A DNA stretch of 64,000 nt from Pedobacter sp. Leaf170 (GCF_920984665.1 NZ_CAKLBP010000004.1:248001-312000); one strand, 5' to 3'; positions 28,007-36,663 are shown, counted from the first letter of the stretch. Notes: generated by a model from the sequence alone, not told the origin. Translations and numbers: made by a program.

Positions 28007-28122
28007 CCGTTGGTTGAAACCAAACGGCAATGAATAATGAGCGAGTTTACTAATGTAATTCCATCCTTGCTGTTTGGTTTCAACCAAGGGTAAATTTAAA
28101 TGCAGTTATTGGCTTTAGCCAA
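28007..28122. repeat. palindromic intergenic repeat, second copy of the GTTGGTT family
   Basis: A near-palindrome at 28007-28027 (CCGTTGGTTGAAACC followed by AAACGG, one extra A compared with 3753-3772), an inverted partner TTGGTTTCAACCAA at 28074-28087, and TTGGCTTTAGCCAA at 28109-28122. The whole 27997-28405 gap is repeat sequence plus the fumC promoter. The short open frame at 28100-28312 is not credible. Confidence 0.65.
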
Positions 28123-28160
28123 ATCTAAAATTTGCAGTTTTGTGCAGTTTCCATTGTTCC

Positions 28161-28256
28161 TAAACCCGATGGCAGCGAAAATACTTTTTGTTGCAGTATT
28201 TCGACAAGTTCAACATAACAATCACAAAAAGATTGTAGCGAATCAGCGGGGCCGAA
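28161..28256 (+). repeat. TAAACCCGAT modular element, copy C
   Basis: Begins TAAACCCGAT and ends with AGCGGGGCCGAA. The interior contains GAAAATACTTTTTG and GATTGTAGCG. Confidence 0.55.
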
Positions 28257-28375
28257 CCAAACCCAAAAACCTCTCCAGCACCTTTCCAAAACAAGAATCA
28301 ATGCAATCTTAAAATCAGTGTAATTAACCCGAAGGAAATATCGAATATAATACCTTGCTTTATAGGCAAAAAACT

Positions 28376-28383
28376 TAAATTTG
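28376..28383 (+). promoter_or_regulatory. fumC promoter, -7 box TAAATTTG with -33 TTG
   Basis: TAnnTTTG match with TTG at 28355-28357, an 18-nt spacer as in Bacteroidetes sigma-A promoters. The ATG is 22 nt downstream. Confidence 0.65.
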
Positions 28384-28405
28384 CGACAACAAAAATCAAA
28401 TTATA

Positions 28406-29803
28406 ATGAGTTTCAGAATAGAACACGATACCATGGGCGAGGTTCAAGTGCCTGCCGATAAATACTGGGGTGCACAAACCGAACGCTCACGCAATAACTT
28501 TAAAATTGGGCCCGAAGGTTCGATGCCTAAAGAAATTATTCATGCTTTTGGTTATTTGAAAAAAGCTGCTGCTTTGGCAAATACCGAGCTTGGTGTACTT
28601 GCTGCCGATAAAGCGGAATTAATTGCTAAAGCTTGCGATGAAATTATTGCTGGCGATTTAGATGACCAATTTCCATTGGTGATTTGGCAAACGGGTTCGG
28701 GTACGCAAAGTAACATGAACGGAAACGAAGTAATTGCAAACCGTGCTCATGTAATTAACGGTGGCGCATTGGCTGATGATAAAAAAGTGCTTCACCCGAA
28801 TGATGATGTAAATAAATCGCAATCATCTAACGATACTTACCCAACTGCAATGCACATTGCAGCTTATAAATTAACAGTAGAAAATACTATCCCGGGTTTA
28901 GAAACCTTACGTAATGCTTTGGCAAAAAAAGTTGAGGAATTTTCGGGTATTACCAAAACTGGCCGCACCCACTTTATGGATGCTACGCCTTTAACGCTTG
29001 GGCAAGAGTTTTCGGGCTACGTACAACAAATTGATAACAGTATTAGAGCAATTAAAAATGCATTAGTTATGGTTGCCGAGTTGGCTTTAGGTGGTACTGC
29101 AGTTGGTACAGGCTTAAATACACCAAAAGGTTACGATGTTTTAGTGGCACAGAAAATTGCCGAGCTAACAGGTTTGCCTTTTGTTACCGCTCCGAATAAA
29201 TTTGAAGCTTTAGCTGCACATGATGCAATGGTTGAGCTTTCTGGCGCTTTAAAACGTACGGCTGTAGCTTTAATGAAAGTTGCTAATGATGTACGTATGC
29301 TAAGTTCTGGACCGCGTTGTGGTATCGGCGAAATTGTTATTCCTGATAATGAACCAGGTTCATCAATTATGCCTGGTAAAGTTAATCCAACACAGCCAGA
29401 GGCTTTAACTATGGTTTGCGCTCAGGTTATCGGTAACGATGTTGCGGTTTCTGTAGGCGGTATGTCTGGTCATTTTGAGCTTAACGTTTTCAAACCTTTA
29501 ATTGCAGCCAATGTTTTACAATCTGCCCGCTTAATTGGCGATGCTTGTGTTTCTTTCACTGTTAAATGTGCGGAAGGCATTACAGCAAACTTGCCGGAAA
29601 TTGAAAAGCATTTACAAAACTCGTTAATGTTAGTTACAGCTTTGAACCCACATGTTGGTTATGAAAACGCTGCTAAAATTGCTAAAAAGGCACATAAAGA
29701 AAACAAAACTTTAAAAGCTGCAGCTGTAGAATTGGGCTTATTAACCAGCGAACAGTTTGACGAGTGGGTAAGACCGGAAGATATGGTTGGAAATTTAAAG
29801 TAA
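28406..29803 (+). CDS. fumC: class II fumarate hydratase
   Basis: Converts fumarate to malate in the citric acid cycle. It is 465 residues, normal for the iron-independent FumC. Visible motifs are [31 protein letters not shown] and the superfamily signature [16 protein letters not shown], whose Ser is the catalytic base. It is monocistronic from the promoter at 28376. A long palindrome at 29944 lies 140 bp beyond the stop. Codon use is regular and GC-richer than the surroundings, as expected for a highly expressed gene. Confidence 0.97.
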   Translation: MSFRIEHDTMGEVQVPADKYWGAQTERSRNNFKIGPEGSMPKEIIHAFGYLKKAAALANTELGVLAADKAELIAKACDEIIAGDLDDQFPLVIWQTGSGTQSNMNGNEVIANRAHVINGGALADDKKVLHPNDDVNKSQSSNDTYPTAMHIAAYKLTVENTIPGLETLRNALAKKVEEFSGITKTGRTHFMDATPLTLGQEFSGYVQQIDNSIRAIKNALVMVAELALGGTAVGTGLNTPKGYDVLVAQKIAELTGLPFVTAPNKFEALAAHDAMVELSGALKRTAVALMKVANDVRMLSSGPRCGIGEIVIPDNEPGSSIMPGKVNPTQPEALTMVCAQVIGNDVAVSVGGMSGHFELNVFKPLIAANVLQSARLIGDACVSFTVKCAEGITANLPEIEKHLQNSLMLVTALNPHVGYENAAKIAKKAHKENKTLKAAAVELGLLTSEQFDEWVRPEDMVGNLK

Positions 29804-29915
29804 TCAGCCCAACCTAGCCTTCCCAACGGGAGGAACTTCTCTCTATCGTCTATAAAAAATGTTAGAGAATTTAAGGGTTTTAGTAAAGCAGGGCAAATCG
29901 TTCTTCGGGTACGAC

Positions 29916-30008
29916 AGCCCCGCTTTACAATTCAATCTTTCTCAAACCAATAAGGTTTTAAAAACCTTATTGGTTTATTAAAAGTATTTCCTTTCCAATC
30001 GGGTTTAG
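29916..30008 (-). repeat. TAAACCCGAT modular element, inverted copy D with a 33-bp palindrome
   Basis: Read on the minus strand it starts CTAAACCCGATTGG and ends AGCGGGGCT. Inside, 29944-29959 and 29961-29976 form a 16-bp perfect stem (AAACCAATAAGGTTTT) around one base. It may double as a transcription or processing barrier after fumC. Confidence 0.65.
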
Positions 30009-30050
30009 TAAACTTAAAATAGTGCTTAAAAAATAATCGCCTTGCGAAAA

Positions 30051-30605
30051 ATGCTAAAAACAGAACTAAATCATTTAAAGAAATACTGGCGACTCAATTT
30101 TCGTCTCCCTATTTTCTCCTTTTTACAATTTACTTTTTACTTTTTACTTTTATTATCGGCTTGTTCTCCTCGCCCTAACATTCAAGGTAAAGGAGAAGAA
30201 TTTATGCAAGGTGTTTGGAATGAAGATTCTGTTGCCTTTAGCGATAAATTAAGCAATTACACGCAACACCATTTCAAAATTTCTTGCGATTCTATCTACA
30301 TAGATTTAGTAACTAAAAGCAAGTTAAATTTATACGAAGACTCTTGCTATAATAATGGTATATGGAAAGAATATGCAAAAGGTGTTTATGCTGTAAAAGG
30401 CGATACTTTATTTGTTGGCGCAACCTTTACCCATGCAAATTATAAACAAAAAATTTCTGGTTGCTATCGTATTGGGCGCTACGACAAGAATTTCCTGATT
30501 AAGAAAAAAACAACCGACAGTTTAATTTTAGAAAGTTTAAGCGACCAACGGGAAATTGTGCTTTCTTTAAAACAAAAAATAACCTGCGTACAAAAAGAAT
30601 TATAA
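30051..30605 (+). CDS. lipoprotein of unknown function
   Basis: A 184-residue protein from the ATG at 30051 (a TTG three codons earlier is also possible). An unusually long N-terminal region (20 residues, several basic) precedes a hydrophobic stretch ending in lipobox LSAC with Cys 38. The body contains FMQGVWNEDS, CYNNGIWKEYAKGVYAVKGDTLFVGATF and CYRIGRYDKNFLIKKK, suggesting a small beta-barrel or lipocalin-like fold; this is inference. It starts 3 bp upstream of an S1/P1 nuclease gene and is probably cotranscribed. The hydrophobic core is encoded by heptad-phased DNA (30118-30152). Relatives next to fumC are sometimes mislabelled fumarate hydratase. Confidence 0.7.
   Translation: MLKTELNHLKKYWRLNFRLPIFSFLQFTFYFLLLLSACSPRPNIQGKGEEFMQGVWNEDSVAFSDKLSNYTQHHFKISCDSIYIDLVTKSKLNLYEDSCYNNGIWKEYAKGVYAVKGDTLFVGATFTHANYKQKISGCYRIGRYDKNFLIKKKTTDSLILESLSDQREIVLSLKQKITCVQKEL
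30118..30152 (+). repeat. heptanucleotide-phased repeat in a signal-peptide coding region
   Basis: Five in-phase 7-mers: CCTTTTT, ACAATTT, ACTTTTT, ACTTTTT, ACTTTTA. A change of one unit would shift the reading frame of the lipoprotein gene. Confidence 0.5.
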
Positions 30606-30607
30606 AA

Positions 30608-31414
30608 ATGATAATCAAATCAATTAAAAAGAAACTTACAACCATTGCAACCGTAGGTTTACTGGCTTACTTACCAATACAGGCGAACGCCTGGGGCATG
30701 ATTGGACACCGCGTTGTAGGCGAAATTGCTGATAGCTACCTAAAAGCTAAAACGCGTAAAGCCATTCAGGCAATATTAGGCAATGAATCTATCGCAATGT
30801 CGGCCAACTGGGGCGATTTCATTAAATCAGATTCTGCTTACAATTACCTTTATAACTGGCATTTTGTTAACCTCCCGGGAGGATTAGATAAACAAGGAGT
30901 TTACAACATTTTAGAAACAGAGAAAGCACCTAATCTTTACAACAAAATACTTGATTTAACTGCAATTTTAAAAAAGCCCGGCAGCACTGTGGAAGAAAAA
31001 AAATTAGCCTTACGTATGTTAATTCACATGGCTGGAGATTTAAGTCAGCCTATGCATGTTGCACATAAAGAAGATTTAGGCGGAAATAGAATTTCAGTGC
31101 TTTGGTTTAACGAAAAATCAAACCTTCACCGCGTTTGGGATGAGCAGTTAATCGAATACCAACAATTAAGTTATACAGAATATACTAAAGCGATTAATCA
31201 TCCATCTGCTGTTCAACTTTATAACTGGCAAAACACAACATTAAAAGATTGTATTTACGAATCGTATCAGGTTTGTTCAAAAATTTACGATAAAACAAAA
31301 CCTGATTCAAAATTAAGTTACCGTTATAACTTTGATTGGGTTGAAACATTAAACGAACAATTGCTAAAAGGTGGAATACGTTTAGCAAAAATGCTAAACG
31401 ATATTTACGGATAG
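30608..31414 (+). CDS. secreted S1/P1 nuclease
   Basis: A 268-residue zinc-dependent single-strand nuclease/3'-nucleotidase. The signal peptide is cut after QANA so that the mature protein starts with Trp (residue 29), whose amino group binds zinc in this family: WGMIGHRVVGEIA. Further zinc ligands are in HMAGDLSQPMHVAH, with EDLGGN and HRVWDEQLI following. It is located in the periplasm or outside and probably scavenges nucleotides. It follows the lipoprotein gene by 2 bp, and a terminator lies at 31423. Confidence 0.92.
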   Translation: MIIKSIKKKLTTIATVGLLAYLPIQANAWGMIGHRVVGEIADSYLKAKTRKAIQAILGNESIAMSANWGDFIKSDSAYNYLYNWHFVNLPGGLDKQGVYNILETEKAPNLYNKILDLTAILKKPGSTVEEKKLALRMLIHMAGDLSQPMHVAHKEDLGGNRISVLWFNEKSNLHRVWDEQLIEYQQLSYTEYTKAINHPSAVQLYNWQNTTLKDCIYESYQVCSKIYDKTKPDSKLSYRYNFDWVETLNEQLLKGGIRLAKMLNDIYG

Positions 31415-31422
31415 TTAATATT

Positions 31423-31451
31423 AAAATCCTTCTTTTTGAAGGATTTTTTTT
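31423..31451 (+). terminator. terminator after the S1/P1 nuclease gene
   Basis: AAAATCCTTC / GAAGGATTTT, a 10-bp stem with a T5 loop, followed by more T. Confidence 0.8.
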
Positions 31452-31476
31452 GTTCAAACTTTAACAAATTGAAAAA

Positions 31477-31911
31477 ATGAAAATTTTAATGGTGTGCCTC
31501 GGCAATATTTGTCGTTCTCCTTTAGCAGAAGGTATTATGCGTCATTTATCTGATAAGGGAAATTTAAACTGGGAAATTGCTTCTGCCGGAACAGGAAACT
31601 GGCACATTGGTAAAGCACCTGATAGCAGAAGTGTAGCCGCTGCAAAACATCTAGGCTATGATATCAGCAGCCAAAAAGCGCAACAATTTAACCACAGCAT
31701 GTTTGCAAACTACGATTTGATTTTTGTAATGGATAAAAACAATTTGAAGGATGTTCAAAGTTTGGCCTTAACAGATGAGGAACGTAAAAAGGTGAAACTA
31801 TTTTTGGATAACGATGAAGTTACTGACCCATATTGGGATAATGCACTATTTAATCCAGTTTGTTTGCAGGTTGAAGAAAGATGCAAAGAAATTATCAAAC
31901 AACTTTCTTAA
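31477..31911 (+). CDS. low-molecular-weight protein-tyrosine phosphatase
   Basis: A 144-residue phosphatase with the P-loop C7-LGNIC-R13 at the N-terminus (CX5R then SP) and the general acid Asp in VTDPYWD. It dephosphorylates tyrosine kinases of polysaccharide export or arsenate in other lineages; the target here is unknown because no kinase gene is nearby. The ThuA-like gene starts 25 bp downstream on the same strand. Confidence 0.92.
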   Translation: MKILMVCLGNICRSPLAEGIMRHLSDKGNLNWEIASAGTGNWHIGKAPDSRSVAAAKHLGYDISSQKAQQFNHSMFANYDLIFVMDKNNLKDVQSLALTDEERKKVKLFLDNDEVTDPYWDNALFNPVCLQVEERCKEIIKQLS

Positions 31912-31936
31912 ATTTATCAACCTAACCAAAACCTAT

Positions 31937-32704
31937 ATGAAAAAAATTTTAGCCCTTTGTTTTATTATTATTTCGATTATTCTATTACAAAGTTCCGCAG
32001 CTCAAAAAAAACAGGCCAGAATTTTAGTTTTCTCCAAAACCAAGGGTTTCAGGCACAATTCAATAGAAACCGGAAAATTAGCCATTCAGCAACTTGGCAT
32101 AAAAAATAATTTCGATGTTGATACCACTGAGAATGCGGATGTGTTTACTGAAGATAATTTAAAAAAATATGCTTCGGTTGTTTTTTTAAGTACAACCGGT
32201 GATGTTTTAAATGATAAGCAACAAATAGCATTTGAAAGATATATACAGGCAGGAGGAGGTTTTGTTGGCATACATGCCGCAACAGATACCGAGTATGATT
32301 GGCCTTGGTATGGTAAGCTTGTAGGTGCTTATTTTATCAGCCATCCTGAAGTACAGGAAGCACGTTTTGTTATTAAAGACAAAAACCATCCCTCAACAAA
32401 ATTTTTTACCGATTCTGTTTGGATGCACAAAGATGAGCTTTACAACTTTAAGAACATCAATCCAGATTTAAAGGTGCTGATTTCTATTGATGAAAATTCA
32501 TATAAAGGCGGAAAAAATGGAGCCTTCCACCCCTTTAGCTGGTACCATAATTCCGATGGAGGTAGAGCCTTTTATACATCAATGGGGCATACAAAAGAAT
32601 GTTGGACTGAAGAGAAATTCCTAAATCATTTATTAGGCGGCATAAAATACGCTATTGGAAATCAAAAGAGATTAAATTATAAAAAAGCAGTTTCAAAATT
32701 TTAA
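31937..32704 (+). CDS. secreted ThuA-domain protein
   Basis: A 255-residue protein with a signal peptide (cleavage near SSAAQK) and a ThuA-like class I glutamine-amidotransferase fold: ARILVFSKTKGFRHNSIETG at the start, AGGGFVGIHAATDTEYDWPWYG and HPSTKFFTDSVWMHKDELYNF. ThuA proteins are linked to sugar utilisation; Bacteroidota versions are exported and of unclear activity. The open frame reaches back to 31814 inside the phosphatase gene, but the signal peptide fixes the start at 31937. The terminator palindrome at 32708 follows. Confidence 0.88.
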   Translation: MKKILALCFIIISIILLQSSAAQKKQARILVFSKTKGFRHNSIETGKLAIQQLGIKNNFDVDTTENADVFTEDNLKKYASVVFLSTTGDVLNDKQQIAFERYIQAGGGFVGIHAATDTEYDWPWYGKLVGAYFISHPEVQEARFVIKDKNHPSTKFFTDSVWMHKDELYNFKNINPDLKVLISIDENSYKGGKNGAFHPFSWYHNSDGGRAFYTSMGHTKECWTEEKFLNHLLGGIKYAIGNQKRLNYKKAVSKF

Positions 32705-32707
32705 CAA

Positions 32708-32745
32708 ACAAAAAGGGCTAACTGATATCAGTTAGCCCTTTTTGT
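32708..32745. terminator. 38-bp perfect palindrome, bidirectional terminator
   Basis: Every base from 32708 to 32745 pairs with its mirror position about the centre GAT|ATC, giving GGGCTAACTGAT / ATCAGTTAGCCC flanked by A5/T5. It lies between the convergent ThuA and DUF4920 genes. Confidence 0.9.
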
Positions 32746-32760
32746 CTTGATTGCTGTATT

Positions 32761-33225
32761 CTATTTATCTAAAATAACAACACCTTTAGCTTCAAAAGCA
32801 AGTTCCTTTTTTGGGTCGGTTATTTTTGCAATCTCTTCAGGCGATTTTTTAGCGTCTTCAGCATAATGTTTTAAGGTTTCAACTGATATAGTTTGCTTTT
32901 TAGCAATACCATCTAAAACAACATCTTTACCAACAATATCCATCGGCATAAAAAAAGCATAATCTTTAAAGGTTACACGCATTGGCTCTCCATTTGGTGT
33001 TTCCAAGGTCATCCAGCAACCTTTCTTTTTGCAAACCTCAACCACTTTGCCTTTAATCTTCATATCAGCAACATTTTTATTGCCCATTGATGATTCAATT
33101 TTAGCTACGGTTTTGATATCGCCAGGTGTTACAGCTGCTCCAAATTTTTGACCTTTAAAATCAGCTTGGGCAAATGTTACTGCTGCAAATAGGCAAAAAC
33201 TCAAGCTTAGGATAATCTTTTTCAT
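32761..33225 (-). CDS. DUF4920-family secreted protein
   Basis: A 154-residue protein with a signal peptide (cleavage near TFAQA) and an OB-like beta domain. VVEVCKKKGCWMTLETPNGE (about residues 67-86) and VRVTFKDYAFFMPMDI-type segments are typical of DUF4920, where the two Cys may bind metal or be redox-active. The function is unknown. It shares the terminator palindrome at 32708 with the ThuA gene. Upstream lies the structured segment at 33315-33518. Confidence 0.8.
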   Translation of the reverse strand: MKKIILSLSFCLFAAVTFAQADFKGQKFGAAVTPGDIKTVAKIESSMGNKNVADMKIKGKVVEVCKKKGCWMTLETPNGEPMRVTFKDYAFFMPMDIVGKDVVLDGIAKKQTISVETLKHYAEDAKKSPEEIAKITDPKKELAFEAKGVVILDK

Positions 33226-33314
33226 AATAATATTTTTTCAGTATTTGGTTTATAATTTATTCGGTTAATTATCTGCTACAAAGTTATTTAAATTTTTGTC
33301 TAAATAATATAAAG

Positions 33315-33349
33315 CAAAAAAAATCCTCGCTAGCTCTCACTAACGAGGA
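33315..33349 (-). terminator. strong leftward terminator downstream of radA
   Basis: The stem TCCTCGxTAG / CTAxCGAGGA (33324-33333 with 33340-33349, one mismatch) is followed on the minus strand by T9. It lies 230 bp beyond the radA stop. Confidence 0.8.
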
Positions 33350-33518
33350 AAATCATCCCTATTGTTATAGATCACATCCCATGATGTACAACACAATGTA
33401 TTAGGCAACTTCCAATCCAAATTTTAAAAATCGTAAATTTACATTGCAACACATTGTAAATGAATACATTGTATAAAATAATTAATTATAGCAAACAGTA
33501 AATCAATTGGGGATGTGA
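33317..33518 (-). ncRNA. candidate structured non-coding RNA or structured radA 3' UTR
   Basis: Three nested stems can form: TCACATCCC (33372-33380) with GGGATGTGA (33510-33518), ACAATGTATT (33393-33402) with AATACATTGT (33463-33472), and TTTACATTG (33438-33446) with CATTGTAAA (33452-33460, one mismatch). The minus-strand terminator at 33315 closes the segment. On that strand TACTGTTTG (33492-33500) is close to a -7 box. No reading frame explains the pairing. It could instead be a decayed palindromic insertion. Identity is unknown. Confidence 0.35.
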
Positions 33519-33578
33519 GGAATATATTCTCTGTATTGTGGAAATTTGTGGATTGCATTCCTCTTCTTTTAATTTAAT

Positions 33579-34955
33579 TTATCCAAAAATTAATCCAAAA
33601 ACATCTTCAATCTTGCTAACAGCCTTAATTTCTAGGTTATATTTTTTGGCATCAATACCTTTTAAATTATATTTTGAGATATAAATGGTTTCAAAACCTA
33701 GTTTATCTGCTTCGGCTATGCGCTGTTCTATTCTATTTACTGCCCTAATTTCTCCAGACAAACCAACTTCGGCAGCAAAACAGTTTTTGCTCGATACCGG
33801 AATATCCTGATGGGAAGAAATAATTGCAATTAAAACGGCTAAATCTATTGCAGGATCTTCTACTCGAATTCCGCCGGCAATATTAAGAAACACATCTTGA
33901 GCACTCAGCCTAAATCCGCATCGTTTCTCTAAAACTGCCAAAAGCATATTCATACGTTTGGTATCAAAACCGGTAGCCGAGCGTTGTGGTGTTCCGTAGG
34001 CAGCCTGGCTAACCAAAGCCTGCGTTTCTATTAACATTGGCCTTGCGCCTTCCAACATTGCCGCAATGGCTATTCCGCTTAATTCTTCATCGCGTTGCGA
34101 AAGTAGAATTTCGGAAGGATTAGAAACCTCTCTCAGACCGCTTCCTTGCATTTCGTATATCCCAAGTTCTGCAGCTGCACCAAAGCGATTTTTTATCGAA
34201 CGTAAAATACGGTAAACGTGATGCCTGTCGCCTTCAAACTGTAAAACCGTATCAACCATGTGCTCCAAAATTTTCGGACCAGCAATCGCACCATCTTTTG
34301 TAATATGACCAATCAAAAAAACTGGTGTACCGGTTTCTTTAGCAAAACGAAGCAGTTCTGCAGTACATTCTCTAACCTGAGAAACACTTCCTGGTGTAGA
34401 ATCGATATGTGCAGAATGTAAAGTTTGTATAGAATCGACAACTACAATATCAGGTTCAAGAATTTCTATTTGCTTAAATATATTTTGGGTTGATGTTTCT
34501 GTTAATATGTAGCAATTAGATGATGGATTTTCGGTAATTCTTTCCGCCCGCATCTTTATTTGTTGCTCGCTTTCTTCACCAGAAACATATAAAAGTTTTT
34601 TACCTTTTAAATTTAAGGCAAGTTGCAACATCAGTGTAGATTTACCAATTCCAGGTTCACCACCAATTAATATCAACGAGCCTTCAACCAAACCACCGCC
34701 TAAAACCCTATCTAGTTCTTTATCATTAGTAGATATTCGTCTTTCTACAGATTGTTCTATTTCATCAACCTTGCTTGGTTTATTAACTTTTCTTCCGGTA
34801 GTTTCGTTTTTCCAGGTTGGTACAGAGGCTGGCGTTTTTTCAACAATTTCCTCTACAAAGGTATTCCATTGATTGCAAGAAGGACATTTACCAAGCCATT
34901 TTGCCGATTCGTACCCACAACTCTGACAGAAATATGCAGTTTTAGATTTTGCCAA
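33579..34955 (-). CDS. radA: DNA repair protein RadA
   Basis: A 458-residue RecA-like branch-migration ATPase. The N-terminal zinc finger has C10, C13, C24 and C27 (CQSCGYESAKWLGKCPSC). Walker A GEPGIGKST is at residues 99-107, the RadA-specific KNRFG motif is in SIKNRFGAAAELGIYEM, and the C-terminal Lon-like domain ends near the stop. The start is TTG at 34955, giving the expected MAKSKTAYF. Three 7-nt units GATTTTA, GATTTTA, GATTTAC (34958-34978) lie directly upstream. It aids recombination intermediates after DNA damage. Confidence 0.95.
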   Translation of the reverse strand: MAKSKTAYFCQSCGYESAKWLGKCPSCNQWNTFVEEIVEKTPASVPTWKNETTGRKVNKPSKVDEIEQSVERRISTNDKELDRVLGGGLVEGSLILIGGEPGIGKSTLMLQLALNLKGKKLLYVSGEESEQQIKMRAERITENPSSNCYILTETSTQNIFKQIEILEPDIVVVDSIQTLHSAHIDSTPGSVSQVRECTAELLRFAKETGTPVFLIGHITKDGAIAGPKILEHMVDTVLQFEGDRHHVYRILRSIKNRFGAAAELGIYEMQGSGLREVSNPSEILLSQRDEELSGIAIAAMLEGARPMLIETQALVSQAAYGTPQRSATGFDTKRMNMLLAVLEKRCGFRLSAQDVFLNIAGGIRVEDPAIDLAVLIAIISSHQDIPVSSKNCFAAEVGLSGEIRAVNRIEQRIAEADKLGFETIYISKYNLKGIDAKKYNLEIKAVSKIEDVFGLIFG

Positions 34956-34957
34956 TT

Positions 34958-34978
34958 GATTTTAGATTTTAGATTTAC
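34958..34978. repeat. heptanucleotide repeat upstream of radA
   Basis: Three consecutive heptamers (GATTTTA, GATTTTA, GATTTAC) lie 3 bp from the radA TTG start. Confidence 0.45.
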
Positions 34979-35112
34979 GAATTTAAATTTAAACGGCTTT
35001 AAATTCTGTAATATTTTTGAACATGATTTAGGCGAGTAAGGCTTTAATAAATCATGGAAAAACAAAAAGCCCGATTAATAAAAACCAGGCTTTCTGCTAA
35101 ATGTATTTTAAA

Positions 35113-36663
35113 TTAAAGTTTTATTTCTTCGTCTTTAGAAGATATAAAATGAAACTCAGTTAAGTAATATGCTGATTGTGCTTTAACTTTAATCCATTGG
35201 CCATATTTAAAGAACCAACGGCGCTGAAGATTGAAAACTCCTTTTGTAATGTAAGCTTCGATATATGGATGTACACAAAGTGTAATTCCTTTTTCATTTT
35301 GCTCACGTAAAATATAATTCAGGTTATTTTCAATATCATCCATTAAAACAATACTTGCTTTAATTTCTCCGGTCCCATCGCAGGCCGGACATTTTTCTAC
35401 CGTAACAATATTCATTTCCGGACGAACACGTTGTCTGGTAATTTGAACCAAACCAAATTTACTTGGAGGTAAAATGGTATGTTTCGCTCTATCCAATAAC
35501 ATCAGCTCACGCAAATAATCGAATAGTATTTTACGGTTTGTTGGCTTGTGCATATCAATAAAATCGATAACTACAATACCGCCCATATCACGCAAGCGCA
35601 ACTGACGGGCAATTTCTTTAGCCGCTTCTTTATTTACCTGTAAAGCATTTTCCTCTTGGTTTTCTTTACTGGCAGTGCGGTTTCCACTATTCACATCTAT
35701 AACGTGAAGTGCTTCAGTATGCTCTACAACTAGGTAAGAACCACCTGGTAAGTTTACTGTTTTGCCAAAAGCATTTTTGATTTGCTTTTCTATTCCAAAA
35801 TGGTCGTATATAGGTTCCTTTTGCTTATAAAGTTTCACAATTTTTTCCATTTCCGGAGAAATATCATGCACATAAGAACGAATATCATCGTACAATTCTG
35901 GTGTACTCACATAAACGTTTGTAAAATCAGGATTCAGAATATCACGTATCAACGTTGATGATCTGTCCATTTCGCCCCAAACCCTTTTTGAAGGTTCGGC
36001 AGTAGGAAGTTTTTTAATAAATGTTTCCCATTTAGCAATTAAATCTAAAAGATCTTTTTGCATTTCGGCAACACCTCTTCCTTCGGAAACGGTTCTGATA
36101 ATTACCCCAAAATTTTGAGGCTTAATACTTTCGATAATCTTTTTTAAACGATTACGTTCGGTATTACTTTTTATTTTTTTTGATATGGAAATGGTATTGG
36201 AGAATGGCACCAGTACCACATATCTGCCGGCAATTGATAGATCAGAACTTAAACGCGGTCCTTTAGTAGAAATAGGTTCTTTTGCAATTTGCACTGGCAA
36301 AAGCATATTTTTACTTAGCACATCAGATATTTTACCAGCCTTGTTTATATCGGCTTCGAGTTTTAAATTATCTAATAATGTGCCTGTAACCGAGCCATTT
36401 CGCTTGATCTTCGTTAGCTTGATTAAAGATTGTACCTGAGGGCCCAAATCAAAATAATGCAAAAAAGCATCTTTTTCATAACCAACATCCACGAAAGCAG
36501 CATTCAGGCCGGGCATAATTTTTTTAATGCGACCCAAATAAATATCGCCTACGGCGTAGTTATTATTGATTTGTTCTTTATGAAGCTCAACAAGTTGTTT
36601 GTCTTCAATCAACGCTATGGTAACTCCGGCAGGAGTCGAATTGATAATTAATTCTTTTACCAA
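35113..36663 (-). CDS. rng: ribonuclease E/G family endoribonuclease
   Basis: A 516-residue protein, RNase G length without the long RNase E C-terminal scaffold. It has an N-terminal S1 domain (GDIYLGRIKKIMPGLNAAFV), a DNase I-like catalytic region with Asp residues in HVIDVNSGN and VVIDFIDM, and the zinc-link CPACDGTGE at about residue 408. It cleaves AU-rich single-stranded RNA and matures rRNA. The start is TTG at 36663, matching the family N-terminus MVKELIINS. It belongs to a leftward set with the tiny basic protein, TPR protein and HU. Confidence 0.93.
   Translation of the reverse strand: MVKELIINSTPAGVTIALIEDKQLVELHKEQINNNYAVGDIYLGRIKKIMPGLNAAFVDVGYEKDAFLHYFDLGPQVQSLIKLTKIKRNGSVTGTLLDNLKLEADINKAGKISDVLSKNMLLPVQIAKEPISTKGPRLSSDLSIAGRYVVLVPFSNTISISKKIKSNTERNRLKKIIESIKPQNFGVIIRTVSEGRGVAEMQKDLLDLIAKWETFIKKLPTAEPSKRVWGEMDRSSTLIRDILNPDFTNVYVSTPELYDDIRSYVHDISPEMEKIVKLYKQKEPIYDHFGIEKQIKNAFGKTVNLPGGSYLVVEHTEALHVIDVNSGNRTASKENQEENALQVNKEAAKEIARQLRLRDMGGIVVIDFIDMHKPTNRKILFDYLRELMLLDRAKHTILPPSKFGLVQITRQRVRPEMNIVTVEKCPACDGTGEIKASIVLMDDIENNLNYILREQNEKGITLCVHPYIEAYITKGVFNLQRRWFFKYGQWIKVKAQSAYYLTEFHFISSKDEEIKL

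Noticed and set aside
28100..28312. 70-codon open frame before fumC
   Set aside because: It consists of dispersed repeat sequence (GGCTTTAGCC module and TAAACCCGAT element copy C).
33530..33560. DnaA boxes or origin in the radA-DUF4920 gap (TGTGGAAAT, TGTGGATTG)
   Set aside because: Each has two mismatches to TGTGGATAA and there is no dnaA or dnaN nearby.
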